64,000 nucleotides of DNA, from NCBI GenBank assembly GCA_021775095.1, contig JAJFII010000102.1:1-64000 (forward strand), in the 5' to 3' direction. Both the position numbers and the translations under genes were made by a program. The notes beneath the pieces were generated by a model. That model saw only the letters and a list, made by a program, of their open reading frames with translations. It had not been told where the DNA came from and searched no databases. The DNA comes from Rhodospirillales bacterium (GTDB taxonomy: Bacteria > Pseudomonadota > Alphaproteobacteria > Rhodospirillales > Casp-alpha2). Positions within the stretch are counted from its first letter, which is position 1; the number at the start of each line of letters is the position of its first letter. Of the stretch, positions 53,982 to 62,261 are shown piece after piece.

Positions 53982-54301
53982 CACGCGTAGCAACCTTTAA
54001 ACCAAAATGAACAATTTCAACCTAATGGTTCCAGTAAAAGGAAGGTCAATAAAAGAATTCCCATGGAAACTCAGCGACAGTCTCCCGCTTCAAATACAGG
54101 GCCCGAAAGGGCGCTGCCCGGCAGGGCCATCGCCTGCGCGTCTTCTCCTGCCGCTTATCAGATCGCCTTCGACAAAGATGATGATCCCCTATATGACTGG
54201 TCCCAATTTTTTAGCCCACCGGGTGCGCGATGACCTCGTTTGGCGGGCTGCGCACCCGACAGAATATTCGGCAAAGGTTTTAGGAGTGCAAAGGATCGCC
54301 C
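53982..54301. other. 320-base gap with GC-rich structured stretch
   Basis: Between the divergent DsbA-like and cytochrome genes. A GC-rich stretch (54096-54140) can fold around GGGCCC and GCCCGGC repeats. Two overlapping open frames exist (54007-54312, 101 codons, and 54063-54233, 56 codons ending in an acidic aromatic tail), but neither has a recognised family or strong start. They are probably non-coding. Confidence 0.35.
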
Positions 54302-54763
54302 ATGAAGTTTAACCGAAAACGCCTATTGATAGGGGGTGGTTTATTGTCTCTATTTGCTGCGGCCTTGTTGTTTTGGGATCAATTTTCCCAAGAGGAAATT
54401 GAATTGCGGCTCAGATATGAGGATCCGGCTGTGGTAAATAAGGGCAGGGAAATTTACGCCGCGAATTGTGCGGATTGCCACGGTGTCGACTTGGCGGGGC
54501 AAGCCAACTGGCGGGTGCGCAAAGACAATGATAAACTGCCCGCACCGCCTCACGATGCAACGGGTCATACATGGCACCATTCAGATGCCCTGTTAATAGA
54601 TCTGACGAAACACGGCCTTAAACCTATCGCCGGCGCCGATTACGAAACAGATATGCCGGCCTACGGCGAACTCCTGTCTGACGACGAGATTATTGCCGTG
54701 CTTTCTTATATTAAAAGTACCTGGCCCGAAGAAATTCAAAAGAGACATGACACGATCAGGTGA
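54302..54763 (+). CDS. Membrane-anchored cytochrome c, HTWHH type
   Basis: 153 residues. The N-terminal helix (LLIGGGLLSLFAAALLFWDQF) anchors a single heme domain with CADCHGVDLAGQANW. Then HDATGHTWHHSDALLIDLTKHGL and DMPAYGELLSDDEIIAVLSYIKSTWP supply the axial Met region (DMPAY). This arrangement is the same cytochrome family often found beside copper ATPases. It is the last gene of the island before the repeats. A short AGGAG lies 25 bases upstream; the ribosome site is otherwise weak. Confidence 0.88.
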   Translation: MKFNRKRLLIGGGLLSLFAAALLFWDQFSQEEIELRLRYEDPAVVNKGREIYAANCADCHGVDLAGQANWRVRKDNDKLPAPPHDATGHTWHHSDALLIDLTKHGLKPIAGADYETDMPAYGELLSDDEIIAVLSYIKSTWPEEIQKRHDTIR

Positions 54764-55016
54764 AGGAAATGTTTCCGTCATAGAGCGGTCTGCCGGACGT
54801 TATAATAACTAGGGAAATTATCAGAGGCGCTGTCGATTCGCCGCCGCTTAAAACGGGGGCGTCGCTGGCGAGGGGCCGACAGGTAAAGCGCTTCAGGAAA
54901 TGGTGCCAACACACCGCTAGATCGTTGGTTCAGGGGTGCGAAAGGGGTTGTTATATTGAACGACGAACAGCAAGTGTCCCTATTTGTGACCTTGGAGATT
55001 CGCAAGGCGGCTTAAT
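54764..55016. other. Gap before the structured repeat, unassigned
   Basis: About 250 bases between the cytochrome gene and the repeat at 55017. A 75-codon open frame on the minus strand here has no recognised domain and no ribosome site. The stretch may be the remnant of an older mobile sequence, but no terminal repeat was identified. Confidence 0.3.
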
Positions 55017-55285
55017 TAGGGTCAAGACCCATTAATTTCATGCAATTCTGTTTGTCCGTAAGCTTACGAATACAAGAAAACAAGCGCAAGGACATGCTGG
55101 GCATATTCGAGCCTTGTTTTCGCAGAAGGCGTGAGCTTACTAACAAACCCCTTGGGGCGGGGCGCTTTATTTCTCTGGCTTCGTTGAAAAAACCTGAAAA
55201 CCGTGGGGTTTCCTGCGTCTTTCCGCCTATCCGATAAGATAAATCACCTCCACAGAATGGATGAAATTAATGGGTCCTGACCCTA
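55017..55285. mobile_element. MITE-like element with about 34-bp terminal inverted repeats
   Basis: The left end TAGGGTCAAGACCCATTAAT and the inverted right end TAGGGTCAGGACCCATTAAT continue to match through TTTCAT and ATTCTG with one mismatch and a one-base gap. The outermost TA on each side could be the TA target duplication used by IS630/mariner-type elements. Inside, TTTGTCCGTAAGCTTACG and CGTGAGCTTACTAACAAA pair, and GAAAACAAG pairs with CTTGTTTTC, so half of it can form a long hairpin. No transposase is encoded; a 65-codon frame inside is repeat-derived. Confidence 0.75.
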
Positions 55286-55349
55286 GTTTTACTTGCGACG
55301 GCCCCTGCAGGCGGCGGCATTACCCCATCAAGTTCTGCTTAGAAGCCCT

Positions 55350-55973
55350 CTACAAATTCATCCGGTTCAGAACATCGGCGGCTTTTTGCGCGGCATCGAT
55401 GAGCATTTGTTTGGGCGCCGAATACCATTCGTCGGGATGTAATTTGCGTTTTTCCCGCACATGTTGGATCGCCGCCTCCAGGCTTGCAAACCTGTCGGGA
55501 CATTGCACATGCAAATAAAGCGCGACCAGCGCCGTCGACCGGCTGCGCCCACCCCGGCAGTGGACCAGGACGTTGCCGCGGTCTCGGCGCGGGTAACTGG
55601 GTTTGTCGGGAAGTTCCTGGCGCATGGCCCCGTCGAGCATAAAATACCCGGCCAGGATCATGGTTTCCGTATTCCCCGGGCCATCGACCATGCCCAACTT
55701 AAACACCCGGACCGGGCCAGTGCCGTGGGCGCATTTTTCACCTTCTGCCGTTTCCGTCGGGTCCATCACATAATTGATATCCAGGTTTACGGCGCAATTT
55801 ATCACCACGGCAATGTTGTTTTCCCGCAGCAATCGGATGTCGCGGGCCGCCTGGGTGCCGCCGATAAACAGGCTGAAGTCGTGCGGCTGCAGGCCCTGTT
55901 CAATGAGGCTGATTTTCGGATGCGGGAAGGCAACGGGGGTGCCGGTATCATCTGGTTTTGTCGTGATGGTCAT
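55350..55973 (-). CDS. Dual-specificity/PTP-type protein phosphatase
   Basis: 207 residues, no signal peptide. The P-loop is VLVHCRGGRSRSTALVALYL (C-x5-R), and VINCAVNLDINYV and FKLGMVDGPGN lie where the general-acid loop would be. This fits small dual-specificity phosphatases that dephosphorylate proteins, lipids or nucleotides in the cytoplasm; the substrate is unknown. The gene lies between inverted copies of the structured repeat, about 65 bases from one and 160 from the other. GAGGAAACATC precedes the ATG. Confidence 0.85.
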   Translation of the reverse strand: MTITTKPDDTGTPVAFPHPKISLIEQGLQPHDFSLFIGGTQAARDIRLLRENNIAVVINCAVNLDINYVMDPTETAEGEKCAHGTGPVRVFKLGMVDGPGNTETMILAGYFMLDGAMRQELPDKPSYPRRDRGNVLVHCRGGRSRSTALVALYLHVQCPDRFASLEAAIQHVREKRKLHPDEWYSAPKQMLIDAAQKAADVLNRMNL

Positions 55974-56133
55974 GATGTTTCCTCAGGCGTTTTAGATAGG
56001 GAGACGGACTCCGCAGTTTCGTTCGGGCCGAAGAAAGGTCCCTCTGATCCTTAAGGTTTATAACGGATCAACCACAGGTCTTGCCAGTCTTGTCCTTACC
56101 CGGTTTTGCAAGCAACTGAAGTCGGGGCTTTAA
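55974..56133. other. Upstream region of the phosphatase gene
   Basis: About 160 bases with the phosphatase promoter presumably on the minus strand. A TAGGGAGACGGACTC at 55996 is loosely similar to the repeat end but does not extend, so it is not counted as one. Confidence 0.35.
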
Positions 56134-56278
56134 CCCGCCACAAGGAGTTTGTCCGTAAGCTTACGCCTTCTGCGAAAACAAGGCTCGAATATGCCCAGCA
56201 TGTCCTTGCGCTTGTTTTCTTGTATTCGTAAGCTTGCGGACAAATAGAATTGCATGAATTTAATGAGTCCTGACCCTA
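56134..56278. repeat. Inverted copy of the 145-bp structured repeat
   Basis: The reverse complement of 56134-56278 aligns without gaps to 55017-55161 with about ten mismatches counted by eye. It contains the same hairpin arms (TTTGTCCGTAAGCTTACG with CGTAAGCTTGCGGACAAA). It ends with the TA-bounded terminal sequence just before the SMP-30 gene, but the second terminus of the larger element was not found. Confidence 0.8.
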
Positions 56279-56297
56279 ATTTCGAAAGGTAAAAAAA

Positions 56298-57161
56298 ATG
56301 CAATCGACGCCCTTTGATGACACCCCGTGTACCCTGGGCGAAGGACCCCTCTGGCATCCCCAGCGCGGCGAATTGTTGTGGTTCGATATTATCGGCAAGC
56401 GGTTATATGCGAAGGCAGGGGCCTCTCGATGGCATTATCAGTTCGACGAAATGGCCTCTGCTGCCGGTTGGATTGATGAGACAAATTTGCTGGTTGCCAC
56501 GGAAACGGCATTTACGCTTTTTAACCTGGCAACACATTCCAGCGAAGTTTTATGTGGCCTGGAGGCAGACAACCCCCTGACCCGGTCGAACGACGGTCGA
56601 GCCGACCCCTGGGGTGGCTTCTGGATTGGCACCATGGGCAAAAACGCCGAACCCGATGGCGGGGCGATCTATCGGTATTACCGGGGCGAGGTCCGCCAAC
56701 TCTATGCGCCGATCTCCATTTCCAACGCCATTTGTTTTGATCCGGACGGCCAGGTGGCTTGTTTCACGGATACCCGTAGCGGCAAAGTCATGCGCCAGAA
56801 GTTATCGCAAACCCATGGCTGGCCGGTCGGAGATCCGGACGTATATCTTGATTTTTCGAAGGAGAGTTGGGGGCCGGACGGGGCGGTGTTTGATGCCTCG
56901 GGACTGTTCTGGAACGCCCAATGGGGGGCGTCGCGGATCGGCTGTTATGATCAAACCGGCAGCCTGGTGAAATCCATTGGTTTTCCCGCACCGCACACGT
57001 CGTGCCCGGCCTTTGGCGGCGATGATCTGACGACGCTATATTGCACAACCGCCCGCCAGGGACTGGACCCAGCGGCGTTGGCCGAACATCCCCAGAGCGG
57101 CATGACCTTTTGTCTCGAAGGGGCGGGCAGAGGCCAGGCCGAACATCAGGTGGTGCTTTGA
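56298..57161 (+). CDS. SMP-30/gluconolactonase-family protein
   Basis: 287 residues. The family N-terminal LGEGPLWHPQRGELLWFDI provides the metal-binding Glu, and LTRSNDGRADPWGGFWIGTMG carries the metal Asn/Asp. ISISNAICFDPDG and the second Asn/Asp in SWGPDGAVFDASG follow. It is a six-bladed beta-propeller lactonase, cytoplasmic (no signal). It likely opens a sugar lactone, consistent with a carbohydrate pathway, and neighbours the ABC importer cluster. AAAGG seven bases before ATG. It begins 20 bases after the repeat. Confidence 0.93.
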   Translation: MQSTPFDDTPCTLGEGPLWHPQRGELLWFDIIGKRLYAKAGASRWHYQFDEMASAAGWIDETNLLVATETAFTLFNLATHSSEVLCGLEADNPLTRSNDGRADPWGGFWIGTMGKNAEPDGGAIYRYYRGEVRQLYAPISISNAICFDPDGQVACFTDTRSGKVMRQKLSQTHGWPVGDPDVYLDFSKESWGPDGAVFDASGLFWNAQWGASRIGCYDQTGSLVKSIGFPAPHTSCPAFGGDDLTTLYCTTARQGLDPAALAEHPQSGMTFCLEGAGRGQAEHQVVL

Positions 57162-57167
57162 CCGGGG

Positions 57168-57680
57168 TTATTTGTCAACAGGTGTCGATGGGTTTTCATC
57201 GGCTTTTGCCGGCGGAAACTGATTGAAGGTGTCTTTGATCAGTTGTGATGAAAATACATAAAAGGTGATTCCTCCGTTGATCAGGATAACCGCCCAGTCG
57301 AGCAGGCTGAAACCGCGCGGATCGTAACCCCGTAACGATGTCAGAATCAACAGGTAGAGAAGTACCGACAAAAGGATCATGAAGCGGCCGTTTTTCCACA
57401 ACACCCGTGGCAATCGACCGGCTTCGGGACGGCGCGAACCGAGCGCATATAACACACCAATTACCGGAATGGCGGCAAAGAAAAAGGTCGGGTGGACCAT
57501 GGCGATCAGGTCCGATGTTCCACCGCCGCCGCGCCCCTTCAACATCGACGTACCGACAATCAGAACCATAAAAAAGTCTTTGCACAAAAAAAACAGGATC
57601 AGAACCAGTGCCAAATTGGGCCTGAGCACGTCGTACTTATTGTATTTTAAAAAATCATATTTGAATCTTAAATCGTTCAT
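57168..57680 (-). CDS. DUF2919 family membrane protein
   Basis: 170 residues with four membrane segments. The N-terminus YDFLKYNKYDVLRPNLALVLILFFLC, AMVHPTFFFAAIPVIGVLYALGSRRPEAG and LPRVLWKNGRFMILLSVLLY are DUF2919 features. The function is unknown. Convergent with the SMP-30 gene, six bases between stops. Confidence 0.85.
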   Translation of the reverse strand: MNDLRFKYDFLKYNKYDVLRPNLALVLILFFLCKDFFMVLIVGTSMLKGRGGGGTSDLIAMVHPTFFFAAIPVIGVLYALGSRRPEAGRLPRVLWKNGRFMILLSVLLYLLILTSLRGYDPRGFSLLDWAVILINGGITFYVFSSQLIKDTFNQFPPAKADENPSTPVDK

Positions 57681-57865
57681 ATCTGGTCTTTGCGCCGGCC
57701 GTTCGATGTCGCAGGGCGGACCCTAAAAACCGCGTACTGGGACAACCGCTAAATAGAGGATTCGGCAATTGGTGATCAAGCAGGAAATTTGGATCAGGGG
57801 CTGACCATAGGAATTACGCTGTGTATTATACCCGTTGGCGGTGCGCCGGCCAAACACCGGAACGC

Positions 57866-58963
57866 CTACAGCACTTTGCCTGTGTTTGGATCCAACAGAT
57901 GCATGTGGTTCATATCGATGGTGAACGGCATGGGCTCGCCAACACCCCTGACAGCTTTCGGTTCTGACCGGGCACTGACTTCCGAGCCGCCAAGATCGAT
58001 AAACACCATGGTGTCCATCCCCATCGGTTCCAACACCTGAATGTCAGCCGCGAAATCGATCTGTGCATCGCTGGTATGGGCCCTTTTTTCCGTCACATGC
58101 TCGGGCCGGATACCAAAAGTCATATGGCGTCCCACATGGGGTTTATACCGATCTTGACGATCCCTGGGCGCAACCAGAGCAAGATCATCACTGACCTGGA
58201 CGGCAATGTCATTGCCCTGTTCAAGCAGTTTGCAGGAGATAAAATTCATGGATGGAGATCCAATAAATCCGGCGACAAACAGGGTTGCCGGGCTGTCATA
58301 CATTTCCTGGGGCGTGCCGACCTGTTCAATGATGCCATCGTTCATCACAACAATGCGGTCGGCCAGGGTCATGGCTTCAACCTGGTCATGGGTCACATAG
58401 ACAACGGTGGTTTTGACCCTTTGGTGAATTTTTTTAATTTCCGTGCGCATTTGAACCCGCAATTTGGCGTCGAGATTGCTCAACGGTTCATCGAACAAAA
58501 AAACCTGGGGGTTGCGAACAATCGACCGGCCCATGGCAACCCGCTGACGCTGACCGCCAGACAGTTGTTTGGGGCGCCGGTCGAGCAGTTCGGAAATGTT
58601 GAGAATTTCGGCGGCCTCGCGGACGCGCTGGTCGATTTCCGGTTTCGGTATTTTGCGGAGCTGTAAACCGAAGGCCATATTGTCATAAACGGTTTTATGG
58701 GGATACAGGGCATAGTTCTGAAAGACCATGGCAATGTCACGGTCCTTGGGCGGCACATCGTTGATAATACGGTCGCCAATAATGATCTCGCCACCGGTGA
58801 TTTCCTCGAGCCCGGCGATCATTCTCAGCGTCGTGCTTTTGCCGCAACCGGACGGTCCAACAAGGACGACAAACTCGTTGTGTTCTATATTCAGATTTAT
58901 ACTGCGCACAGCTTCCGTGTCATCGTAGGATTTACTCAGATTTTTTAAATCAATCCGGGCCAT
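57866..58963 (-). CDS. Sugar-type ABC transporter ATP-binding protein (UgpC/MalK family)
   Basis: 365 residues. Walker A GPSGCGKSTTLRMIAGLEE, Q-loop VFQNYALYPHKTVYDNM, signature LSGGQRQRVAMGRSIV, Walker B VFLFDEPLSNLD and switch VTHDQVEAMT. The C-terminal regulatory OB-like domain is present (YDSPATLFVAGFIGSPSMNF, GIRPEHV). It would power both permeases at the end of the window as a homodimer. It is transcribed on the minus strand downstream of the sulfatase gene, with 64 bases between them. Confidence 0.95.
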   Translation of the reverse strand: MARIDLKNLSKSYDDTEAVRSINLNIEHNEFVVLVGPSGCGKSTTLRMIAGLEEITGGEIIIGDRIINDVPPKDRDIAMVFQNYALYPHKTVYDNMAFGLQLRKIPKPEIDQRVREAAEILNISELLDRRPKQLSGGQRQRVAMGRSIVRNPQVFLFDEPLSNLDAKLRVQMRTEIKKIHQRVKTTVVYVTHDQVEAMTLADRIVVMNDGIIEQVGTPQEMYDSPATLFVAGFIGSPSMNFISCKLLEQGNDIAVQVSDDLALVAPRDRQDRYKPHVGRHMTFGIRPEHVTEKRAHTSDAQIDFAADIQVLEPMGMDTMVFIDLGGSEVSARSEPKAVRGVGEPMPFTIDMNHMHLLDPNTGKVL

Positions 58964-58990
58964 GCCCCATTCCCCTTAAACCTTGTTTTA

Positions 58991-59012
58991 AGAGCGATCC
59001 AATGATCGCTCT
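58991..59012. terminator. Perfect hairpin between sulfatase and ATPase genes
   Basis: AGAGCGATC, loop CAAT and GATCGCTCT form a 9-bp perfect stem, followed on the minus strand by TTAAAAC. It could attenuate read-through from the sulfatase into the ATP-binding protein gene. Confidence 0.5.
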
Positions 59013-59027
59013 GTATGGATAGCATCG

Positions 59028-60485
59028 TTATACATATACCGGCGTTTCGCCCGGTGCTGGCGTGTACCCCGGTGATCCGCCAGCGACAATGGCCGCTTGC
59101 CCGCCGCCTTTTTCGATGCGCCGGGCCTGATCGGCTTTGGCCCGGAGGTCAACCTCTTCGGGGTCGAGAAGCGCCCGCAATTCCTGATCCATATGAGCCA
59201 GAATGGCGGCAGCGGACGGGTCGCCGGACAAATCATTGCGTTCCTGCGGGTCTTTATGCAAGTTAAACAATTGTGGCCGATAGGCCACGTGGTAGATATA
59301 TTTGTAGGGGCCTTTACGGACCATGAAACTGGCGGACTTGGCCCCGGCTGAATGTTGTTCAGACAAAATCGCCCGGTCCGGAGCCGCCCGCAATGCCAGC
59401 TCGAACAACGAAAGACCTTTTAAATCGTCGTCGGCCGCCGTCGGTTTCACGCCGGCGGATTGCAGCAGTGTCGGAAAGACGTCGAGCAATTGAACCGGCG
59501 TCTCAATAACCTTGCCGACGGGCACATCAGGGCCGGACAGGATCATCGGAATGCCCGTCGATTCTTCAGTCATATTACATTTGCTGAACAACCCTTTGGC
59601 ACCCATGGACTCGCCGTGATCGGATGCATAAAGAACCCGGGTTTTGTCCGTATATCCATTGCCGTCGAGGGCCGCCAGAATCTTTCCGATATTGTCGTCG
59701 AGATAAGAAATCATGCCAAAATAGGCGGCAACGACTTTTCGGGTGGTCGCCTCATCAAACGGTTCCTCGGTTCCAAAAAAATGCCGGAAGTCGTCGTAGG
59801 CCGGGTGATCGTGCCAGTTCTGCCGATCATAATCTGTCGGCCAGGGTACGGATTCCGGCGGATAAAGATCATAAAACCGATCGGGGGCGAGCCAGGGCGG
59901 GTGCGGGCAAACCAGGGAGACAAATAAGGTCCAGGGTTTGTCGTTGTGTTTTCCGGCTTCTTCATTGAGCCAGGCCACGGCCTTTTCCGTAATGTCCTTG
60001 TCGTAGTCCGTGTAGGTCGAGGTCCCGCGACCGGCTTCGTTGACTAACATGCGGAATTTTTTGGATACGGGCATGGGGTCGCGGATAATGGTAAACAACA
60101 TGCCGACACCGCCGATCACATGCAGGGGGAGGATTTCCTCACTAAACCCGTTAGCATCCTTGGTATCACGATAGTGTAACTTGCCGATCGACGTGACCTG
60201 GTGGCCCTGTTCCATTAAGCGATGTCCCCAGGACGGCGTTTCGCCGTGGTAGGGTCGGGAATTATCCCAAATTTCGATGTCATGTACGTGGCGGCCGGTG
60301 GCCATGCTGGCGCGCGACGGGACACAAATGGGGCCGTTGCAATAGGCGTTTGAAAACCGGGTTCCGCCGGATGCCAGTCGGTCGAGGTTTGGCGTTTTTA
60401 TCTGGGGATGGCCGGAACACCCCATGGCTTTGCGGGTATGCTGGTCAGAAAAGATAAACAATGTATTCATTGGATCCATGCCCAT
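59028..60485 (-). CDS. Sulfatase without export signal
   Basis: About 485 residues. CVPSRASMATGR holds the C-x-P-S-R motif whose Cys becomes formylglycine. FIFSDQHTRKAMGC (metal Asp), ASDHGESMGAKG and GKLHYRDTK complete the active site. Several ATGs are in frame; 60485 follows AGGAAAGG at fair spacing. No signal peptide is seen, so it should act in the cytoplasm on an imported sulfate ester. It belongs to the same group as the divergent binding protein and permeases. The needed formylglycine-generating enzyme is not in the window. Confidence 0.92.
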   Translation of the reverse strand: MGMDPMNTLFIFSDQHTRKAMGCSGHPQIKTPNLDRLASGGTRFSNAYCNGPICVPSRASMATGRHVHDIEIWDNSRPYHGETPSWGHRLMEQGHQVTSIGKLHYRDTKDANGFSEEILPLHVIGGVGMLFTIIRDPMPVSKKFRMLVNEAGRGTSTYTDYDKDITEKAVAWLNEEAGKHNDKPWTLFVSLVCPHPPWLAPDRFYDLYPPESVPWPTDYDRQNWHDHPAYDDFRHFFGTEEPFDEATTRKVVAAYFGMISYLDDNIGKILAALDGNGYTDKTRVLYASDHGESMGAKGLFSKCNMTEESTGIPMILSGPDVPVGKVIETPVQLLDVFPTLLQSAGVKPTAADDDLKGLSLFELALRAAPDRAILSEQHSAGAKSASFMVRKGPYKYIYHVAYRPQLFNLHKDPQERNDLSGDPSAAAILAHMDQELRALLDPEEVDLRAKADQARRIEKGGGQAAIVAGGSPGYTPAPGETPVYV

Positions 60486-60624
60486 GGCCTTTCCTGCTAT
60501 GTCGATTTTCAATTTTTACTATTCCAAAATGGAATGAATTGTCGACTTTAAATAAATAAATTAGAATATCTTTTGCCATAAAGGGTTCACAGAAGGCAAG
60601 TGTTCAGTTAGTCTAGTATGGTAG

Positions 60625-60640
60625 TATGCCGATGGGCATA
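60625..60640. promoter_or_regulatory. Candidate operator between sulfatase and binding-protein genes
   Basis: TATGCC-GATG-GGCATA is a perfect 6-bp inverted repeat in the 271-base divergent promoter region. TAGTATGGTAGTATG just upstream gives further half-site-like repeats. The size suits a LacI- or GntR-type repressor site; no regulator gene is in view. Confidence 0.4.
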
Positions 60641-60756
60641 TCTGTCAAGTCATGAAATTGTCGGGTCAATGACAGACCCGCTGAGCCCAAACGGAATGTG
60701 ATGAGTACGAACTGCGATGTGTACAAATAATGAAATTCACAACAGGGGGACTTCCC

Positions 60757-62187
60757 ATGAGGTTATCTAAATATGCTGTTGCCGGTGTTGCCGCGATGGC
60801 CCTTGCCAGCGTCCAGCCGGCGAAAGCCGAGGTTAATTGGCGTCAATTCGAAGGAACCACATTGAACATGATCGGGTTTTCTGTGGCCTATGTGGACACC
60901 TGGTTTAAACCAATGGCAAAATTGTTTGAAAAAGAAACGGGAATTAAACTTCGATTGGAAACCCTGCAAGCCGGGCAAATGCGAAAAAAGCAGGATATTA
61001 TGTTGGCCGGTAAGGACGACACCCTCGATCTTATCATGCTGCAAATGGACAACCGGGGCGGCAAGTTGACGGTCGCCGGCCACCTGGAACCCATTGAACA
61101 ATATCTTAAAGACCCAACCCTGACACCGGCCGATTATGATTATCCGGGCGATTGGCTGGGTGGTTGCATCAATACGGCCAGTGTGATCAAAGGCGCACCG
61201 CTTAATAATATCGTTTGGTCGGCACAGGCCCAATTGCTGCACATCCGCAAGGATCTGTTTGCCAAATACAAAGTCAAAGTTCCGACAACCATGAGAGAGC
61301 TGGAAGACGCCGCAAAAAAACTGACGATTGATGAGGACGGTGATGGCAAACCGGAAATATACGGATTTATGTCGCGTGGTCATGGTCGCCTGACGACCGC
61401 GAGTTTCGCCAGTTATCTGTTTAATTTTGGCGGCTCATGGGTCAAGGACGGCCCCGACGGTTTGCGTCAGTCCAACCTCAATTCAACGGAATCGGTTGAC
61501 GCCTTTGAGTTTTATGGCCGGATGATCCGGGACTATGCGCCAACATCCGTCTTAAATAACAAACCACCGCAAAACGCTGCGCTTTATTCTGCCGGCAAAG
61601 CGGCCATGTTATCGGCCCTGAATTTCTGGCACGGCCTGGCCAGCAACCCAAAAAAATCACGGATCGCCGGCAAATCAACAACCATCCTGATTCCCGCCGG
61701 ACGAGCGGGCAGTTTCCCCAACCTGCCGACCACTTCCATGGCCATTTCGAAATATTCGAAAAAGAAAAAAGCCGCCTGGTTGTACATGGCCTGGATGACC
61801 CAGAAACGCATCATGTTGCATGGCCAGAATGCGGCCGTTCCCATGTGTCGTCGTTCCGTATGGAATGATCCGTCCTACAAAGCGCCAACACCGGCCTGGG
61901 GCAAGTCGGCTGAATTGGCCGCCGAATACGGCATCGCCATTGCCAAACCGCAGGCCATTGCCATTGGACAAATGCGCGATGCGGCGGGCTCTATCATGAA
62001 CGTCGCCATTCGCGATGGCAGCCGGGCCGCCATCCAGGCGGAAGCCGACAAACAATCGCTGGTCATGAACGAGTTGATCGCCAAAACCGAGACCGGCATC
62101 GATTTTGCCGGCGTTTTGCCGAAATTTGCCAAAAAAATGACGGCGGAAGAGCAACGGGCGCCGATCCTGGCAGAAGGTATGGAATAG
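60757..62187 (+). CDS. ABC transporter solute-binding protein (sugar type)
   Basis: About 476 residues from the ATG with GGGGGA seven bases upstream; a longer frame begins at 60730. A signal peptide ends near AKAEV. Features of family 1 solute-binding proteins are present: FKPMAKLFEKETGIKLRLETL, LDLIMLQMDNRGGKL, LLHIRKDLFAKYKVKVPTTM, and FMSRGHGRLTTASFASYLFNFGGSWV. It binds the ligand in the periplasm for the following permeases. The substrate is not fixed by sequence; a sulfated sugar or related ester is inferred from the divergent sulfatase. Confidence 0.93.
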   Translation: MRLSKYAVAGVAAMALASVQPAKAEVNWRQFEGTTLNMIGFSVAYVDTWFKPMAKLFEKETGIKLRLETLQAGQMRKKQDIMLAGKDDTLDLIMLQMDNRGGKLTVAGHLEPIEQYLKDPTLTPADYDYPGDWLGGCINTASVIKGAPLNNIVWSAQAQLLHIRKDLFAKYKVKVPTTMRELEDAAKKLTIDEDGDGKPEIYGFMSRGHGRLTTASFASYLFNFGGSWVKDGPDGLRQSNLNSTESVDAFEFYGRMIRDYAPTSVLNNKPPQNAALYSAGKAAMLSALNFWHGLASNPKKSRIAGKSTTILIPAGRAGSFPNLPTTSMAISKYSKKKKAAWLYMAWMTQKRIMLHGQNAAVPMCRRSVWNDPSYKAPTPAWGKSAELAAEYGIAIAKPQAIAIGQMRDAAGSIMNVAIRDGSRAAIQAEADKQSLVMNELIAKTETGIDFAGVLPKFAKKMTAEEQRAPILAEGME

Positions 62188-62192
62188 TTATC

Positions 62193-62232
62193 AGGGAAGG
62201 CCCGAATTTTGGGCCTTCCCTCTTTTTTTTTT
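62193..62232 (+). terminator. Strong intrinsic terminator after binding-protein gene
   Basis: AGGGAAGGCCC, loop GAATTTT and GGGCCTTCCCT form an 11-bp stem followed by about ten T. Lying inside the operon, it probably makes binding-protein mRNA more abundant than permease mRNA. Confidence 0.85.
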
Positions 62233-62261
62233 GATCCTTTTACCAGTGCAGGAATTTGCTT

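Noticed and set aside
53994-54301. Search for a CRISPR array or further tRNA genes in gaps
   Set aside because: No regularly spaced identical repeats and no other cloverleaf were found in any gap inspected.
54007-54312. A 101-codon frame before the last island cytochrome
   Set aside because: Low-complexity Pro/Arg/Leu content, no ribosome site and no recognised domain; a shorter overlapping frame is equally plausible.
55040-55237. Open frame with LRIQENKRKDMLGIFEP inside the repeat
   Set aside because: The same peptide occurs in the second repeat copy (56130-56357). It follows from the repeat DNA sequence and has no gene-like start.
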